DNA of 10,667 nt from Pseudomonadota bacterium (lineage in GTDB: Bacteria; Hydrothermota; 32-111; QNBC01). Location of the stretch: positions 1 through 10,667 of the forward strand of contig JAACEC010000019.1 of NCBI GenBank assembly GCA_011682715.1, written 5' to 3'. Numbering within the stretch: the stretch's first letter is position 1; each line of letters opens with the position of its first letter. The position numbers and the translations under genes are program-made. The notes beneath the pieces were generated by a model. That model was not told the origin of the DNA, ran no database searches, and saw only the letters and a program-made list of their open reading frames with translations. Positions 1 through 7,075 of this stretch are shown piece by piece.

Positions 1-642
1 TTTATTAAACGGTCCTAACAGAGCTCCCATGGGGCAACTCGTCGTACAAAACGGTCTTTTTGTAAAAATAAACAACCCTAAGAACAGAAACATTACACTT
101 AGTTTTGTCCAGAATACCCACGTTAAAAGTTGTTTGTACTCGGGTGTCCATAAAACTTGGGGAATTCCTGCTTCAAATGTTCCCACCGGACAAAAATATT
201 TACAAAAGACCGGCGAAACCAACCATGTTGCCAGAACTATGGTAACCAACAAAAATACGTACTTCATGTAGTACAGGAAATGCGGGATTCTGAATTTTCT
301 TGTGGGGATTTTATATGTCAGATCCTGCATAAATCCGAAGGGACATATCCATCCGCATGTTGCCCTTCCGAATATCGCTCCGATTGAAGAAATGACCCCT
401 AGTACATAGTATGGAATCAACCGTAGTTCCAGAAAGTGCTGCAATAATCCTATGGGACAAGATGTATACGCCAGAGGGCAGGAATAGCAATTCATAATGG
501 GTAATGTTATGCCTTTCAAAGGTCCCTGATAAAGGGTCGGATTTTTGATTACTCCCCAATAACCGTCTACAAGGAAAAATGAAAATATCTGTGACAATCT
601 CCTCATGGTGGGGAAATTCTTCGCTTTAAAAAACTTTCTCAT
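1..642 (-). CDS. Membrane 4Fe-4S binding protein (NapH/YccM-like polyferredoxin), 3' end off the window
   Basis: The reading frame is open from an ATG at 642 to the left edge: 214 codons with no stop, so the C-terminus is missing. Cysteines fall in the pattern of the Fer4_5-type membrane ferredoxins. There is an N-terminal C52-x2-C55-x6-C62 group ending in CPIG, then three CxxxCP motifs: C96/C100 (CGWICPFGFMQD), C147/C151 (CKYFCPVGTFEAGIP) and C199/C203 (CTTSCPMGAL). Hydrophobic stretches at about 76-92, 122-145 and 172-193 look like membrane helices. The usual classical CxxCxxC ferredoxin part would lie beyond the edge. Known members pass electrons through the inner membrane to a partner redox protein; the partner here is not visible. 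It starts 8 nt after the CxxC miniprotein gene. The ribosome site before ATG 642 is weak (only a GGA), and Met13 (606) is a possible alternative start. The family call is secure; the physiological role is unknown. Confidence 0.88.
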   Translation of the reverse strand, partial: MRKFFKAKNFPTMRRLSQIFSFFLVDGYWGVIKNPTLYQGPLKGITLPIMNCYSCPLAYTSCPIGLLQHFLELRLIPYYVLGVISSIGAIFGRATCGWICPFGFMQDLTYKIPTRKFRIPHFLYYMKYVFLLVTIVLATWLVSPVFCKYFCPVGTFEAGIPQVLWTPEYKQLLTWVFWTKLSVMFLFLGLFIFTKRPFCTTSCPMGALLGPFNK

Positions 643-650
643 ATTCCATT

Positions 651-788
651 CTAACCTATACCGATGCAGTCAAGACAGATGAGATTTCCCGTATTCGCAG
701 ATTCGGCGATTTGCCCGTATTTTGCCCCGATTAGTAGAATTGCCACCGAAACGACAAGCAATACAAGTGCAATGATTCTCTTTTTCAT
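651..788 (-). CDS. 45-aa membrane-anchored CxxC miniprotein, CD1871A-like
   Basis: This very small gene (45 codons, ATG at 788, TAG at 651-653) begins MKKR, continues with one hydrophobic helix (about residues 5-22), then a short polar linker, and ends in CLDCIGIG. A strong Shine-Dalgarno site (GGGAGGT, 5 nt from the ATG) supports it as a real gene. The positive N-terminus suggests N-in topology, which would place the CxxC tail outside the cytoplasm. From memory, single-helix miniproteins ending in C-L-x-C-I-G-I-G make up the CD1871A family of CXXC-motif proteins; I could not run the search. It begins 1 nt after the stop of the secreted protein gene and ends 8 nt before the Fe-S membrane protein gene, so the three are very likely co-expressed. 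A role as metal or cluster ligand, thiol partner or assembly factor for the Fe-S protein is inference only. Confidence 0.82.
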   Translation of the reverse strand: MKKRIIALVLLVVSVAILLIGAKYGQIAESANTGNLICLDCIGIG

Positions 789-789
789 A

Positions 790-1404
790 TCAACCTCCCG
801 TATATTTAAAATTCCTTATGGAATTTCTGCTGTAGAATTTATCATTAACAAAAATCGTGCATTCCGCGGGAAATAGTAATCCATCACCAATATCAATATA
901 TGAGGAAATAACAACTTTTACTTTCGCTCTCCCCTTATAGACTATCATTACGGGGATATTATCCTCTTTGCTCATCCACAATTCGATGCTATCGGACAAG
1001 ATATGGTAGCACATAACATTAAATAACATCGACTCCCCTACTATTCTGCCCCTTTCAGGTAACTTGATATCCGTCCAGTGCTCTATTCTGTTTTTAATGG
1101 GTATTTTTCTGTGATCCGTTATAATAAAAGACCTATTGCCGATTCTTTCGTAATCGATTGTATCATTCCCCCTAATCGTATTTATTTTTATAAAATTCCT
1201 ACCGCGAATAACGAAATTACTTTTGGTGAAATTATAACCGTCCACAAATTCGTTAAAGGAATATTCCCCCACCACATTCCTGAATCTGGATTGATTCAAA
1301 ATAAATCTGTCATTTAATTTTTGATAACTCTCACCAAAAAGCGATACTACTGCCAGGTTACTCAACAGTAACACTTTTAGCAAGATTTCTCGGTTGATCA
1401 ACAT
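790..1404 (-). CDS. Putative secreted protein of unknown function, possibly LolA/RseB-like fold
   Basis: From the ATG at 1404 this encodes 204 residues. The first 25 or so form a signal-peptide-like segment (MLINREILLKVLLLSNLAVV) with no lipobox cysteine. The rest is a soluble, beta-rich domain with alternating hydrophobic and charged residues; its later part (SIELWMSKEDNIPVMIVYKG, then a DGLLFPAE stretch) resembles the strand pattern of LolA/RseB-type lipid-binding half-barrels. I do not recognise a named family, so that fold is a weak guess. The start lies inside glmS: ATG 1404 overlaps the glmS end by 47 nt. An ATG at 1428 would add 8 residues, and a GTG at 1374 would shorten the protein and much of its signal segment; none of the three has a good ribosome site. 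The final codons (Gly-Gly-stop) carry the Shine-Dalgarno site of the next gene, which argues for coupled translation. The reading frame is convincing; the function is unknown. Confidence 0.7.
   Translation of the reverse strand: MLINREILLKVLLLSNLAVVSLFGESYQKLNDRFILNQSRFRNVVGEYSFNEFVDGYNFTKSNFVIRGRNFIKINTIRGNDTIDYERIGNRSFIITDHRKIPIKNRIEHWTDIKLPERGRIVGESMLFNVMCYHILSDSIELWMSKEDNIPVMIVYKGRAKVKVVISSYIDIGDGLLFPAECTIFVNDKFYSRNSIRNFKYTGG
793..799 (-). promoter_or_regulatory. Strong ribosome binding site of the CxxC miniprotein gene
   Basis: GGGAGGT on the minus strand, 5 nt before the ATG at 788 and inside the last codons of the upstream gene. It is the main non-homology evidence that the 45-codon frame is translated. 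Confidence 0.85.
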
Positions 1405-3187
1405 CACACCCGTTAAGGACAGCCGCATAATAGGCCATGAGCTGTAAAGGTATTACGGTTAAAATAGGTATCAGTACATCTATCGTTTTGGGAATATATA
1501 CAACATAATTCGCTAATTTTGCCAGTTTCTTGTCACCTTTTGTTCCAATTGCAATGACATTTCCATTACGAGCTTTCACCTCTTCTATATTGTTAATTAC
1601 TTTCTTGTAGATACTGTCCTTAGTTGCAATAAATACTACCGGCATATTTTCGTCAATTAATGCAATGGGACCATGTTTCATCTCGGCGGCAGGGTACCCT
1701 TCCGCATGAATATACGATATTTCTTTCATCTTCAGAGCGCCTTCCAGGGCAATGGGGAAATTGAAGCCTCTTCCAAGGTACAGAAAGTTCTTATTGTCCT
1801 TGAATTTTTCGGCAATTTTCTTAATTTTATCGTGTTCCTTCAGTAACCCTTCTATTTTGGCGGGTAATTTTAGCAGATTTTCGATTATGTTTTTCCCTTC
1901 TTCATAACTCAAATTTCTCATTCTTCCGAGATATACGGCTATAAGCAAAGCTCCAACAATCTGAGCTGTAAAAGCCTTTGTTGAAGCTACTCCGATTTCG
2001 GGACCCGCATGAACGTATATTCCCGCATCCGTTTCCCTTGCAATTGTACTACCCACAACATTGCAGATTCCGAACACATTAGCCCCTTTTTTCTTAGCTT
2101 CTCTGAGGGCTGCAAGCGTATCAGCCGTTTCACCGGATTGTGTCACGACGAAAACTGCTGTATTTTTATCGATAATAGGATTTCTGTACCTAAATTCCGA
2201 TGCATATTCGACTTCTACAGGTATTCCGGCCAATTTTTCTATGAGATACTCGGCAATTAAAGATGCATGCCAGGATGTCCCGCAAGCCGTGAATATTATC
2301 CTATTGACATCTCTCCTGAACCACTCCTCGTAATTCTTCAATCCGTTCAACCGAACATCGCCGTTTTCCATATCTATTCTTCCCCTTATGGTATTCATAA
2401 CTACTTCCGGTTGCTCGTAAATTTCCTTTAACATAAAATGAGGAAAACCGTTCTTTTCAATACGGGAAAGATCAAATTCGATTTTTTGAAATTCAGGTGT
2501 TACAGGGGTATTATCAAGTGTGGTAATATTTAAACCTTCCTTCGACATAACACATATCTCTTTGTCCTTCATGTAGTACAGTGATTCGGAATTCCCGATT
2601 ATTGCTGAGGCATCACTTGCCGCAAAATAGTTGTTATTGTTCTGAGCTATCGCAAGAGGACTTCCATTTCTTGCAATAATAATTTTATCCGGTTCCTTCG
2701 ATGATATAACCGCAATTCCGTATGTTCCCTCTACAATATTCAGTGCCATTCTCGTCGCTTCCAGTAAATCACCTCTGTAATTTTCCTCTATAAGATGGGC
2801 AATTACTTCCGTATCCGTATCCGTCTTTATCTTATGACCTTTGTTTACAAGAAAATCCCTTATTGCCCTGAAATTCTCGATTATGCCGTTATGAACGACG
2901 GCTATCTCCCCTTTGCAATCAGTGTGAGGATGCGCATTTATATCACTAGGTTCCCCATGCGTTGCCCATCTCGTATGTGCTATCCCGATATTGGAAAATA
3001 ATCCTTCGGGAATCGCGTTCTCAAGATTTTTTATTTTACCTTTTTTCTTTATTACAGCGAGTTTTTTATACTTGTCTATAAAAGCTATACCCGTTGAATC
3101 GTAACCTCTGTATTCGAGCCTTTTTAATCCCTTGATCAACAAAGGAATAGCATTATTTTTCCCCAAATATGCAACTATACCACACAT
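1358..3187 (-). CDS. glmS: Glutamine--fructose-6-phosphate aminotransferase (isomerizing)
   Basis: GlmS makes glucosamine-6-phosphate from fructose-6-phosphate and glutamine in the cytoplasm, the first step toward UDP-GlcNAc for peptidoglycan and envelope glycans. It is full length at 609 residues, as in the family. The N-terminal glutaminase starts MCGIVAYLG, giving the catalytic Cys1 after Met removal, with HTRWATHG at 71-78, HNGIIENF at 99-106 and TDTDTEV at 123-129. Two SIS domains follow: ACGTSWHA at 301-308, TQSGETADTL at 349-358 and ASTKAFTAQ at 401-409. The C-terminal tail DQPRNLAKSVTVE is the conserved active-site end. The start overlaps the glmM stop by 1 nt (TAATG), with a GGAG site about 5 nt upstream inside the glmM 3' end. 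There is therefore no leader that could hold a glmS ribozyme. The downstream gene starts inside its last 47 nt. Confidence 0.98.
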   Translation of the reverse strand: MCGIVAYLGKNNAIPLLIKGLKRLEYRGYDSTGIAFIDKYKKLAVIKKKGKIKNLENAIPEGLFSNIGIAHTRWATHGEPSDINAHPHTDCKGEIAVVHNGIIENFRAIRDFLVNKGHKIKTDTDTEVIAHLIEENYRGDLLEATRMALNIVEGTYGIAVISSKEPDKIIIARNGSPLAIAQNNNNYFAASDASAIIGNSESLYYMKDKEICVMSKEGLNITTLDNTPVTPEFQKIEFDLSRIEKNGFPHFMLKEIYEQPEVVMNTIRGRIDMENGDVRLNGLKNYEEWFRRDVNRIIFTACGTSWHASLIAEYLIEKLAGIPVEVEYASEFRYRNPIIDKNTAVFVVTQSGETADTLAALREAKKKGANVFGICNVVGSTIARETDAGIYVHAGPEIGVASTKAFTAQIVGALLIAVYLGRMRNLSYEEGKNIIENLLKLPAKIEGLLKEHDKIKKIAEKFKDNKNFLYLGRGFNFPIALEGALKMKEISYIHAEGYPAAEMKHGPIALIDENMPVVFIATKDSIYKKVINNIEEVKARNGNVIAIGTKGDKKLAKLANYVVYIPKTIDVLIPILTVIPLQLMAYYAAVLNGCDVDQPRNLAKSVTVE

Positions 3188-4533
3188 TATTTCTCCGTAA
3201 TTAAATCATGAATTTTTCTGTAAAAAGCTTCAGCATCCTCTTCGTTAGTGCCTTCCGTCATAATTCTGACAATAGGTTCGGTCCCCGACTTTCTAATATG
3301 AACCCAATGCTCCTTTGTAACTATTTTAAGACCGTCCTTTTCAATAACAGATGAATTTTTAAAATATCCTTTCAATTTGGCAAGTACACAGTCAAGATCA
3401 ATCTTTTCTAACGAAACTTTCGTTTTAAAGATAACCCGTTCGGGAATGATTTTTCTGATCTCACTCGTTTTTATCCTGTGGGCAGCAAAAAACGAAAGAA
3501 CAAGTGCAATACCGGTTAAGGAATCCCTGGTAGGATTGATCTCGGGATAAATTACTCCTCCGTTTCCTTCACCGCCTATAATGGCGTTGTACTTCAAAAT
3601 TCCCTCAACAACATTCGCTTCTCCTACGGGAGTCCTGTAAATAGGAACACCAAATTTCCCGGCAACGTAATCCATCATACTACTGGTGGAATAATTTGTA
3701 GCTACCGGGCCTTTCTTTCTTTCCAAAACATGATGGCTTACAATGGGAAGCGTATATTCTTCACCCAGAGGGACACCGCTTTCGTCTACAATAGCGAGTC
3801 TGTCCGCATCGGGGTCCACAGCAAACCCTATATCTGCATTGTTTTCAATTACTGCTTTACTCAACATACCCAAATTTCCGGGAACCGGTTCCGGTCCACG
3901 AGGGAACATACCATCGGGTTTGTTATTAATGGGAATTACTTCGCATCCTAATATTTTTAACATTTCATTATCCGCCATATAACCGCCGCCGTTTACGGTG
4001 TCCATTACAACCTTGAATGTCCTCTCTCGAATCTCATTCGTTAGAACCGTTGAATCGTTTATAACTGCATCTATATGACGGGAAATTCCGTTTCCGTCTT
4101 TTGAATAATTCCCGATTTTATCCCATGTTACCCATTTCTCGCTTTTATCCACTAAACCGTGGAATACTTTCGTCTCCGCATTATTGAGGAACATACCTTT
4201 CTTTGATACAAATTTCAGAGCATTCCACTCAACGGGATTATGGCTTGCCGTGACGATTATTCCACCATTTGCATTCAAACTTCTTACATTGAAAAGCACT
4301 GTGGGAGTAGGGACAATACCAAGATCGATAACATCGCAACCCACTCCTTCGAGAGAAGCAATAAGCGAGGAAGTTAACATTTTACCTGTTGGACGGGTAT
4401 CCCGACCGATTACAATTTTTCCGCCTCCTGAAAAAATACCAAAAGCCGATGCATATTTTACAATGATTTCTACATTCATCCCCGGACCGACTATACCTCG
4501 GAGACCAGATACGCTGGAAACTAAATCCTTCAT
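3187..4533 (-). CDS. glmM: Phosphoglucosamine mutase (archaeal/FCB-type GlmM; alpha-D-phosphohexomutase family)
   Basis: This 448-residue enzyme has all four signatures of the phosphohexomutase superfamily. The phosphoserine loop is VTASHNP at 94-100 (Ser97). The metal loop is DPDADR at 240-245. The sugar loop is GEGNGG at 321-326, followed by EINPTRDS. The phosphate-binding loop is RKSGTEPIVR at 414-423. GlmM converts glucosamine-6-phosphate to glucosamine-1-phosphate. The sugar loop lacks the GEQSGH form of classical bacterial GlmM and fits the archaeal/FCB GlmM type, so activity on mannose or glucose phosphates cannot be excluded. The direct 1-nt overlap with glmS downstream makes the GlmM role the best reading. 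The ATG at 4533 follows a good ribosome site (AAAGGGG) only 16 nt after the tRNA-Thr gene, so the likely promoter is the one in front of the tRNA. Confidence 0.9.
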   Translation of the reverse strand: MKDLVSSVSGLRGIVGPGMNVEIIVKYASAFGIFSGGGKIVIGRDTRPTGKMLTSSLIASLEGVGCDVIDLGIVPTPTVLFNVRSLNANGGIIVTASHNPVEWNALKFVSKKGMFLNNAETKVFHGLVDKSEKWVTWDKIGNYSKDGNGISRHIDAVINDSTVLTNEIRERTFKVVMDTVNGGGYMADNEMLKILGCEVIPINNKPDGMFPRGPEPVPGNLGMLSKAVIENNADIGFAVDPDADRLAIVDESGVPLGEEYTLPIVSHHVLERKKGPVATNYSTSSMMDYVAGKFGVPIYRTPVGEANVVEGILKYNAIIGGEGNGGVIYPEINPTRDSLTGIALVLSFFAAHRIKTSEIRKIIPERVIFKTKVSLEKIDLDCVLAKLKGYFKNSSVIEKDGLKIVTKEHWVHIRKSGTEPIVRIMTEGTNEEDAEAFYRKIHDLITEK

Positions 4534-4537
4534 ACTA

Positions 4538-4544
4538 CCCCTTT
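4538..4544 (-). promoter_or_regulatory. Ribosome binding site of glmM, squeezed against tRNA-Thr
   Basis: AAAGGGG on the minus strand lies 4 nt before the glmM ATG and 5 nt after the last tRNA base. It fixes the glmM start and means the mRNA left after tRNA 3' cleavage would have a leader of only about 16 nt. Confidence 0.75.
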
Positions 4545-4549
4545 AAAAA

Positions 4550-4622
<73 letters not shown>

Positions 4623-4633
4623 TTTGCCTTTAA

Positions 4634-4662
4634 GTAATAACTAAATTTTTCAATTATGTCAA
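4634..4662 (-). promoter_or_regulatory. Sigma70-type promoter for tRNA-Thr and probably glmM-glmS
   Basis: On the minus strand a perfect -35 box TTGACA (4657-4662) is followed by a 17-nt spacer and a -10-like box TATTAC (4634-4639, 4 of 6 matches to TATAAT). Transcription would start near 4626-4628, a few bases before the tRNA 5' end at 4622. It lies in the only sizeable gap of the window, between the ahcY stop and the tRNA. No convincing intrinsic terminator is visible in this gap, so read-through from the ahcY operon is also possible. Confidence 0.7.
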
Positions 4663-4679
4663 GAAAAATCTTACAGGAT

Positions 4680-5933
4680 TTAAGTCCCTATTTCCCAGGA
4701 ACTCAAATACCTCTTCTGTTCTTCCGTAAGCTTATCTGTTTTTATACCTAAGGTTTCCAATTTGTCCGCCGCAACAGTCCGGTCAATATCTTCAGGCAGA
4801 ACATAAACATCCCTTTTCAGTGTTTTTCCCTTTTCCAAAAGATATTTTGCAGCATAAAACTGATTTGCAAAACTCATATCCATTACCATTGCAGGGTGCC
4901 CTTCTGCAGCTGACAAATTTACCAAACGCCCTTCCGCGAGGAGAAATACCTTCTTTTTAAATATATCATACTCGGTAATTTGTTCTCTGATTATACGCTT
5001 GCTATCGGAATTTTTCTCGAGATAATCAACGTTGATCTCGACATTAAAATGGCCGGAGTTGGCAATAATAATTCCGTCTTTTGCATTGCCGATAGCGGAT
5101 TCCGATACAACATTAATATCGCCCGTTGCCGTGACGATAATATCCGATTCTTTCGCAGCTTCCGCTATGGGCATCACTCGAAATCCATCCATTCTCGCTT
5201 CGAGCGCCTTTACCGGATCCACTTCACATACTATGACATTTGCTCCCATACCGTCGGCTCTTTTCGCAATACCTTTTCCACACCAACCGTATCCGGCAAC
5301 GGTAAATACAGATCCTGCAATGAGAAAATTCGTAGCTCTCAAAATACCGTCAAGGGTGCTTTGCCCTGTTCCGTACCTGTTATCGAAAAAATGTTTCGTC
5401 ATCGAATCGTTAACGGCTATCATAGGATACATAAGGGCTCCGTCTTTAGCCATTGATTTTAATCTTATTACTCCCGTAGTAGTCTCTTCACTACCTCCTA
5501 TTATATTTTTAAGCAACTCTCTCTTTTGCTTATGTATCGTGGAAACAAGATCCGCCCCGTCATCCATGGTTATATTAGGTTTCACTTCAAGGGATGATAG
5601 TATGTGATCGTAGTATTCGTCTCTTGTGGCTCCATGCCAGGCAAAAACGGGAATGTCGTATTTTTTGACAAGTGCCGCTGCCGTATCATCCTGTGTGGAA
5701 AGCGGGTTCGAGGCACATAAAGCGACCTCCGCCCCGGTACTTTTTAACAATATCATAAGATTTGCCGTCTCCGTAGTCACATGAAGACATGCCGATATTC
5801 TTGTCCCCTCTAACGGTTTGGTTTCGGAGTATCTTTCCCTTAACATCTTCAAAACGGGCATATTCCTCCCTGCCCATTCAATACGATCAACTCCCCTCTC
5901 AGCCAGTTTGATATCTTTGATTTTATAGTTCAT
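4680..5933 (-). CDS. ahcY: Adenosylhomocysteinase (S-adenosylhomocysteine hydrolase), short type
   Basis: AhcY splits S-adenosylhomocysteine into adenosine and homocysteine, relieving product inhibition of methyltransferases, with a bound NAD cofactor. Visible motifs are HVTTETANL at 51-59, MDDGADL at 123-129, EETTTGV at 149-155, NDSMTK at 175-180, the Rossmann loop GYGWCGKG at 214-221, NSGHFNVE at 292-299, and GRLVNLSAAEGHPA at 335-348 with its active-site His346. At 417 residues, ending SSWEIGT, it belongs to the short form seen in archaea and Thermotoga. It lacks the C-terminal Lys/Tyr tail (DHYRY-like) and internal insertion of the long bacterial/eukaryotic form. Some short-form archaeal enzymes act on the inosyl analogue, so substrate preference is not certain. 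The ATG overlaps the metK stop by 1 nt and has an AGAGG site in the metK 3' end. The SAM-making gene directly upstream supports the assignment. Confidence 0.96.
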   Translation of the reverse strand: MNYKIKDIKLAERGVDRIEWAGRNMPVLKMLRERYSETKPLEGTRISACLHVTTETANLMILLKSTGAEVALCASNPLSTQDDTAAALVKKYDIPVFAWHGATRDEYYDHILSSLEVKPNITMDDGADLVSTIHKQKRELLKNIIGGSEETTTGVIRLKSMAKDGALMYPMIAVNDSMTKHFFDNRYGTGQSTLDGILRATNFLIAGSVFTVAGYGWCGKGIAKRADGMGANVIVCEVDPVKALEARMDGFRVMPIAEAAKESDIIVTATGDINVVSESAIGNAKDGIIIANSGHFNVEINVDYLEKNSDSKRIIREQITEYDIFKKKVFLLAEGRLVNLSAAEGHPAMVMDMSFANQFYAAKYLLEKGKTLKRDVYVLPEDIDRTVAADKLETLGIKTDKLTEEQKRYLSSWEIGT

Positions 5934-7075
5934 TATTTTTTCGCCTCTTGCAATATTTTATCGGTCATATCCGTTCTTTCCCATGTAAAACCCTTCTCTG
6001 TTCTTCCAAAATGCCCGTAACATGCCGTATATCTGTAAATCGGTTTTCTCAAATCCAACATCCTGATTATACCATTCGGTGTAAAATCAAAGAGATTCCT
6101 TATGATTTTTGAAATTTTATCATCTTCTATTTTACCCGTTCCAAAGCTGTCCACAGCAATGGAAATCGGATCCGCAACTCCGATGGCATATGAGAGTTGT
6201 ATCTCGAGTTTTTCGGCAAGTCCCGAAGCTACGATATTTTTGGCTGCATATCTTGCCGCGTATGCAGCCGATCTGTCTACTTTCGTAGGATCTTTTCCGG
6301 AAAATGACCCTCCTCCATGTCTGGCAAGGCCACCGTATGTATCAACTATAATTTTTCTACCGGTAAGACCCGTATCTGCCATGGGACCACCGATCACGAA
6401 TCTTCCCGTGGGGTTAACATAAAATTTCGTCTGCTTATCAATCAGGTTCTTCGGTATGGTTGTTTTAATCACGTACTCGATTATATCATGTTTCACGTCT
6501 TCCTCTTTCACATCGGGGTTGTGCTGTGCCGATACGATAATCGTATCAACTCGTTTGGGTTCCCCATTATCATATTCAATGGTAACTTGCGTTTTTCCAT
6601 CAGGTCTAAGATATGGCAATTGAGATGATTTCCGCACCTCGGCGAGCTTTTGTGCCAGTTTATGCGCCATCATTATAGGCATGGGCATCAACTCTTCCGT
6701 TTCATTACAGGCATATCCAAACATCATTCCCTGATCACCGGCTCCGCCTATATTAACACCCATAGAAATGTCACGAGATTGTTCTTGAATGGATGTAACA
6801 ACGGCACATGTTTGAAAATCAAAACCGTAACTCGGATCCGTATAGCCCACATCGTGTACAACTCTTCTGACAAGTTTCGGTATGTTCACATATGCATTTG
6901 TTGTTATCTCCCCCGCAACAAAAACGAGCCCCGTAGTAGTCATCGTCTCACACGCTACCCTTGATTCTTCATCTTTTTCGATCAATCTATCTAAAATCGT
7001 ATCCGAAATTATGTCACAGAGTTTATCCGGATGTCCTTCCGTAACCGATTCAGATGTTAAAAATGTCTTTCTCAT
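5933..7075 (-). CDS. metK: S-adenosylmethionine synthetase (methionine adenosyltransferase)
   Basis: MetK makes S-adenosylmethionine from methionine and ATP in the cytoplasm. The protein is full length (380 residues; the E. coli enzyme is 384). It shows the N-terminal ATP/metal motif EGHPDKLCD at 13-21, the signature GAGDQGMMFGYA at 111-122, and the glycine-rich loop GGGSFSGKDPTKVDRSAAY at 254-272. The ATG at 7075 overlaps the stop of the nucleotidyltransferase gene (ATGA) and follows a near-perfect ribosome site. There is no untranslated leader, so no SAM riboswitch can precede it. With ahcY following immediately, the pair forms the SAM-producing and SAH-clearing sides of the methylation cycle. 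Confidence 0.98.
   Translation of the reverse strand: MRKTFLTSESVTEGHPDKLCDIISDTILDRLIEKDEESRVACETMTTTGLVFVAGEITTNAYVNIPKLVRRVVHDVGYTDPSYGFDFQTCAVVTSIQEQSRDISMGVNIGGAGDQGMMFGYACNETEELMPMPIMMAHKLAQKLAEVRKSSQLPYLRPDGKTQVTIEYDNGEPKRVDTIIVSAQHNPDVKEEDVKHDIIEYVIKTTIPKNLIDKQTKFYVNPTGRFVIGGPMADTGLTGRKIIVDTYGGLARHGGGSFSGKDPTKVDRSAAYAARYAAKNIVASGLAEKLEIQLSYAIGVADPISIAVDSFGTGKIEDDKISKIIRNLFDFTPNGIIRMLDLRKPIYRYTACYGHFGRTEKGFTWERTDMTDKILQEAKK

Noticed and set aside
29..387. Two plus-strand frames of 76-80 codons near the left edge
   Set aside because: Opposite the Fe-S membrane protein; low-complexity translation without features.
311..559. Minus-strand 82-codon frame at the left end
   Set aside because: It overlaps the Fe-S membrane protein in another frame; the cysteine motifs are in the edge-truncated frame, not this one.
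2804..2824. Short tandem repeat of ccgtat units
   Set aside because: It encodes the conserved GlmS motif TDTDTEV, so protein conservation explains it.
3150..3240. Possible glmS ribozyme or leader before glmS
   Set aside because: glmS starts on the glmM stop codon (TAATG), so no untranslated leader exists and the upstream bases are glmM codons.
4184..4546. Plus-strand frame of 120 codons opposite the glmM 5' end and touching the tRNA flank
   Set aside because: Antisense shadow of glmM; no family features.
4640..4700. Possible intrinsic terminator after ahcY
   Set aside because: A short AGGG/TCCT pairing near the stop followed by a few T residues is too weak, and the region is better explained as the tRNA promoter.
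4980..5607. Long plus-strand open frames (158 and 191 codons) opposite ahcY
   Set aside because: They lie wholly antisense to a full-length, motif-complete ahcY, show no recognisable domain, and are explained by codon bias of the real gene.
6102..6964. Three plus-strand frames of 103-106 codons opposite metK
   Set aside because: Antisense to conserved MetK motifs; no independent ribosome site or domain evidence.
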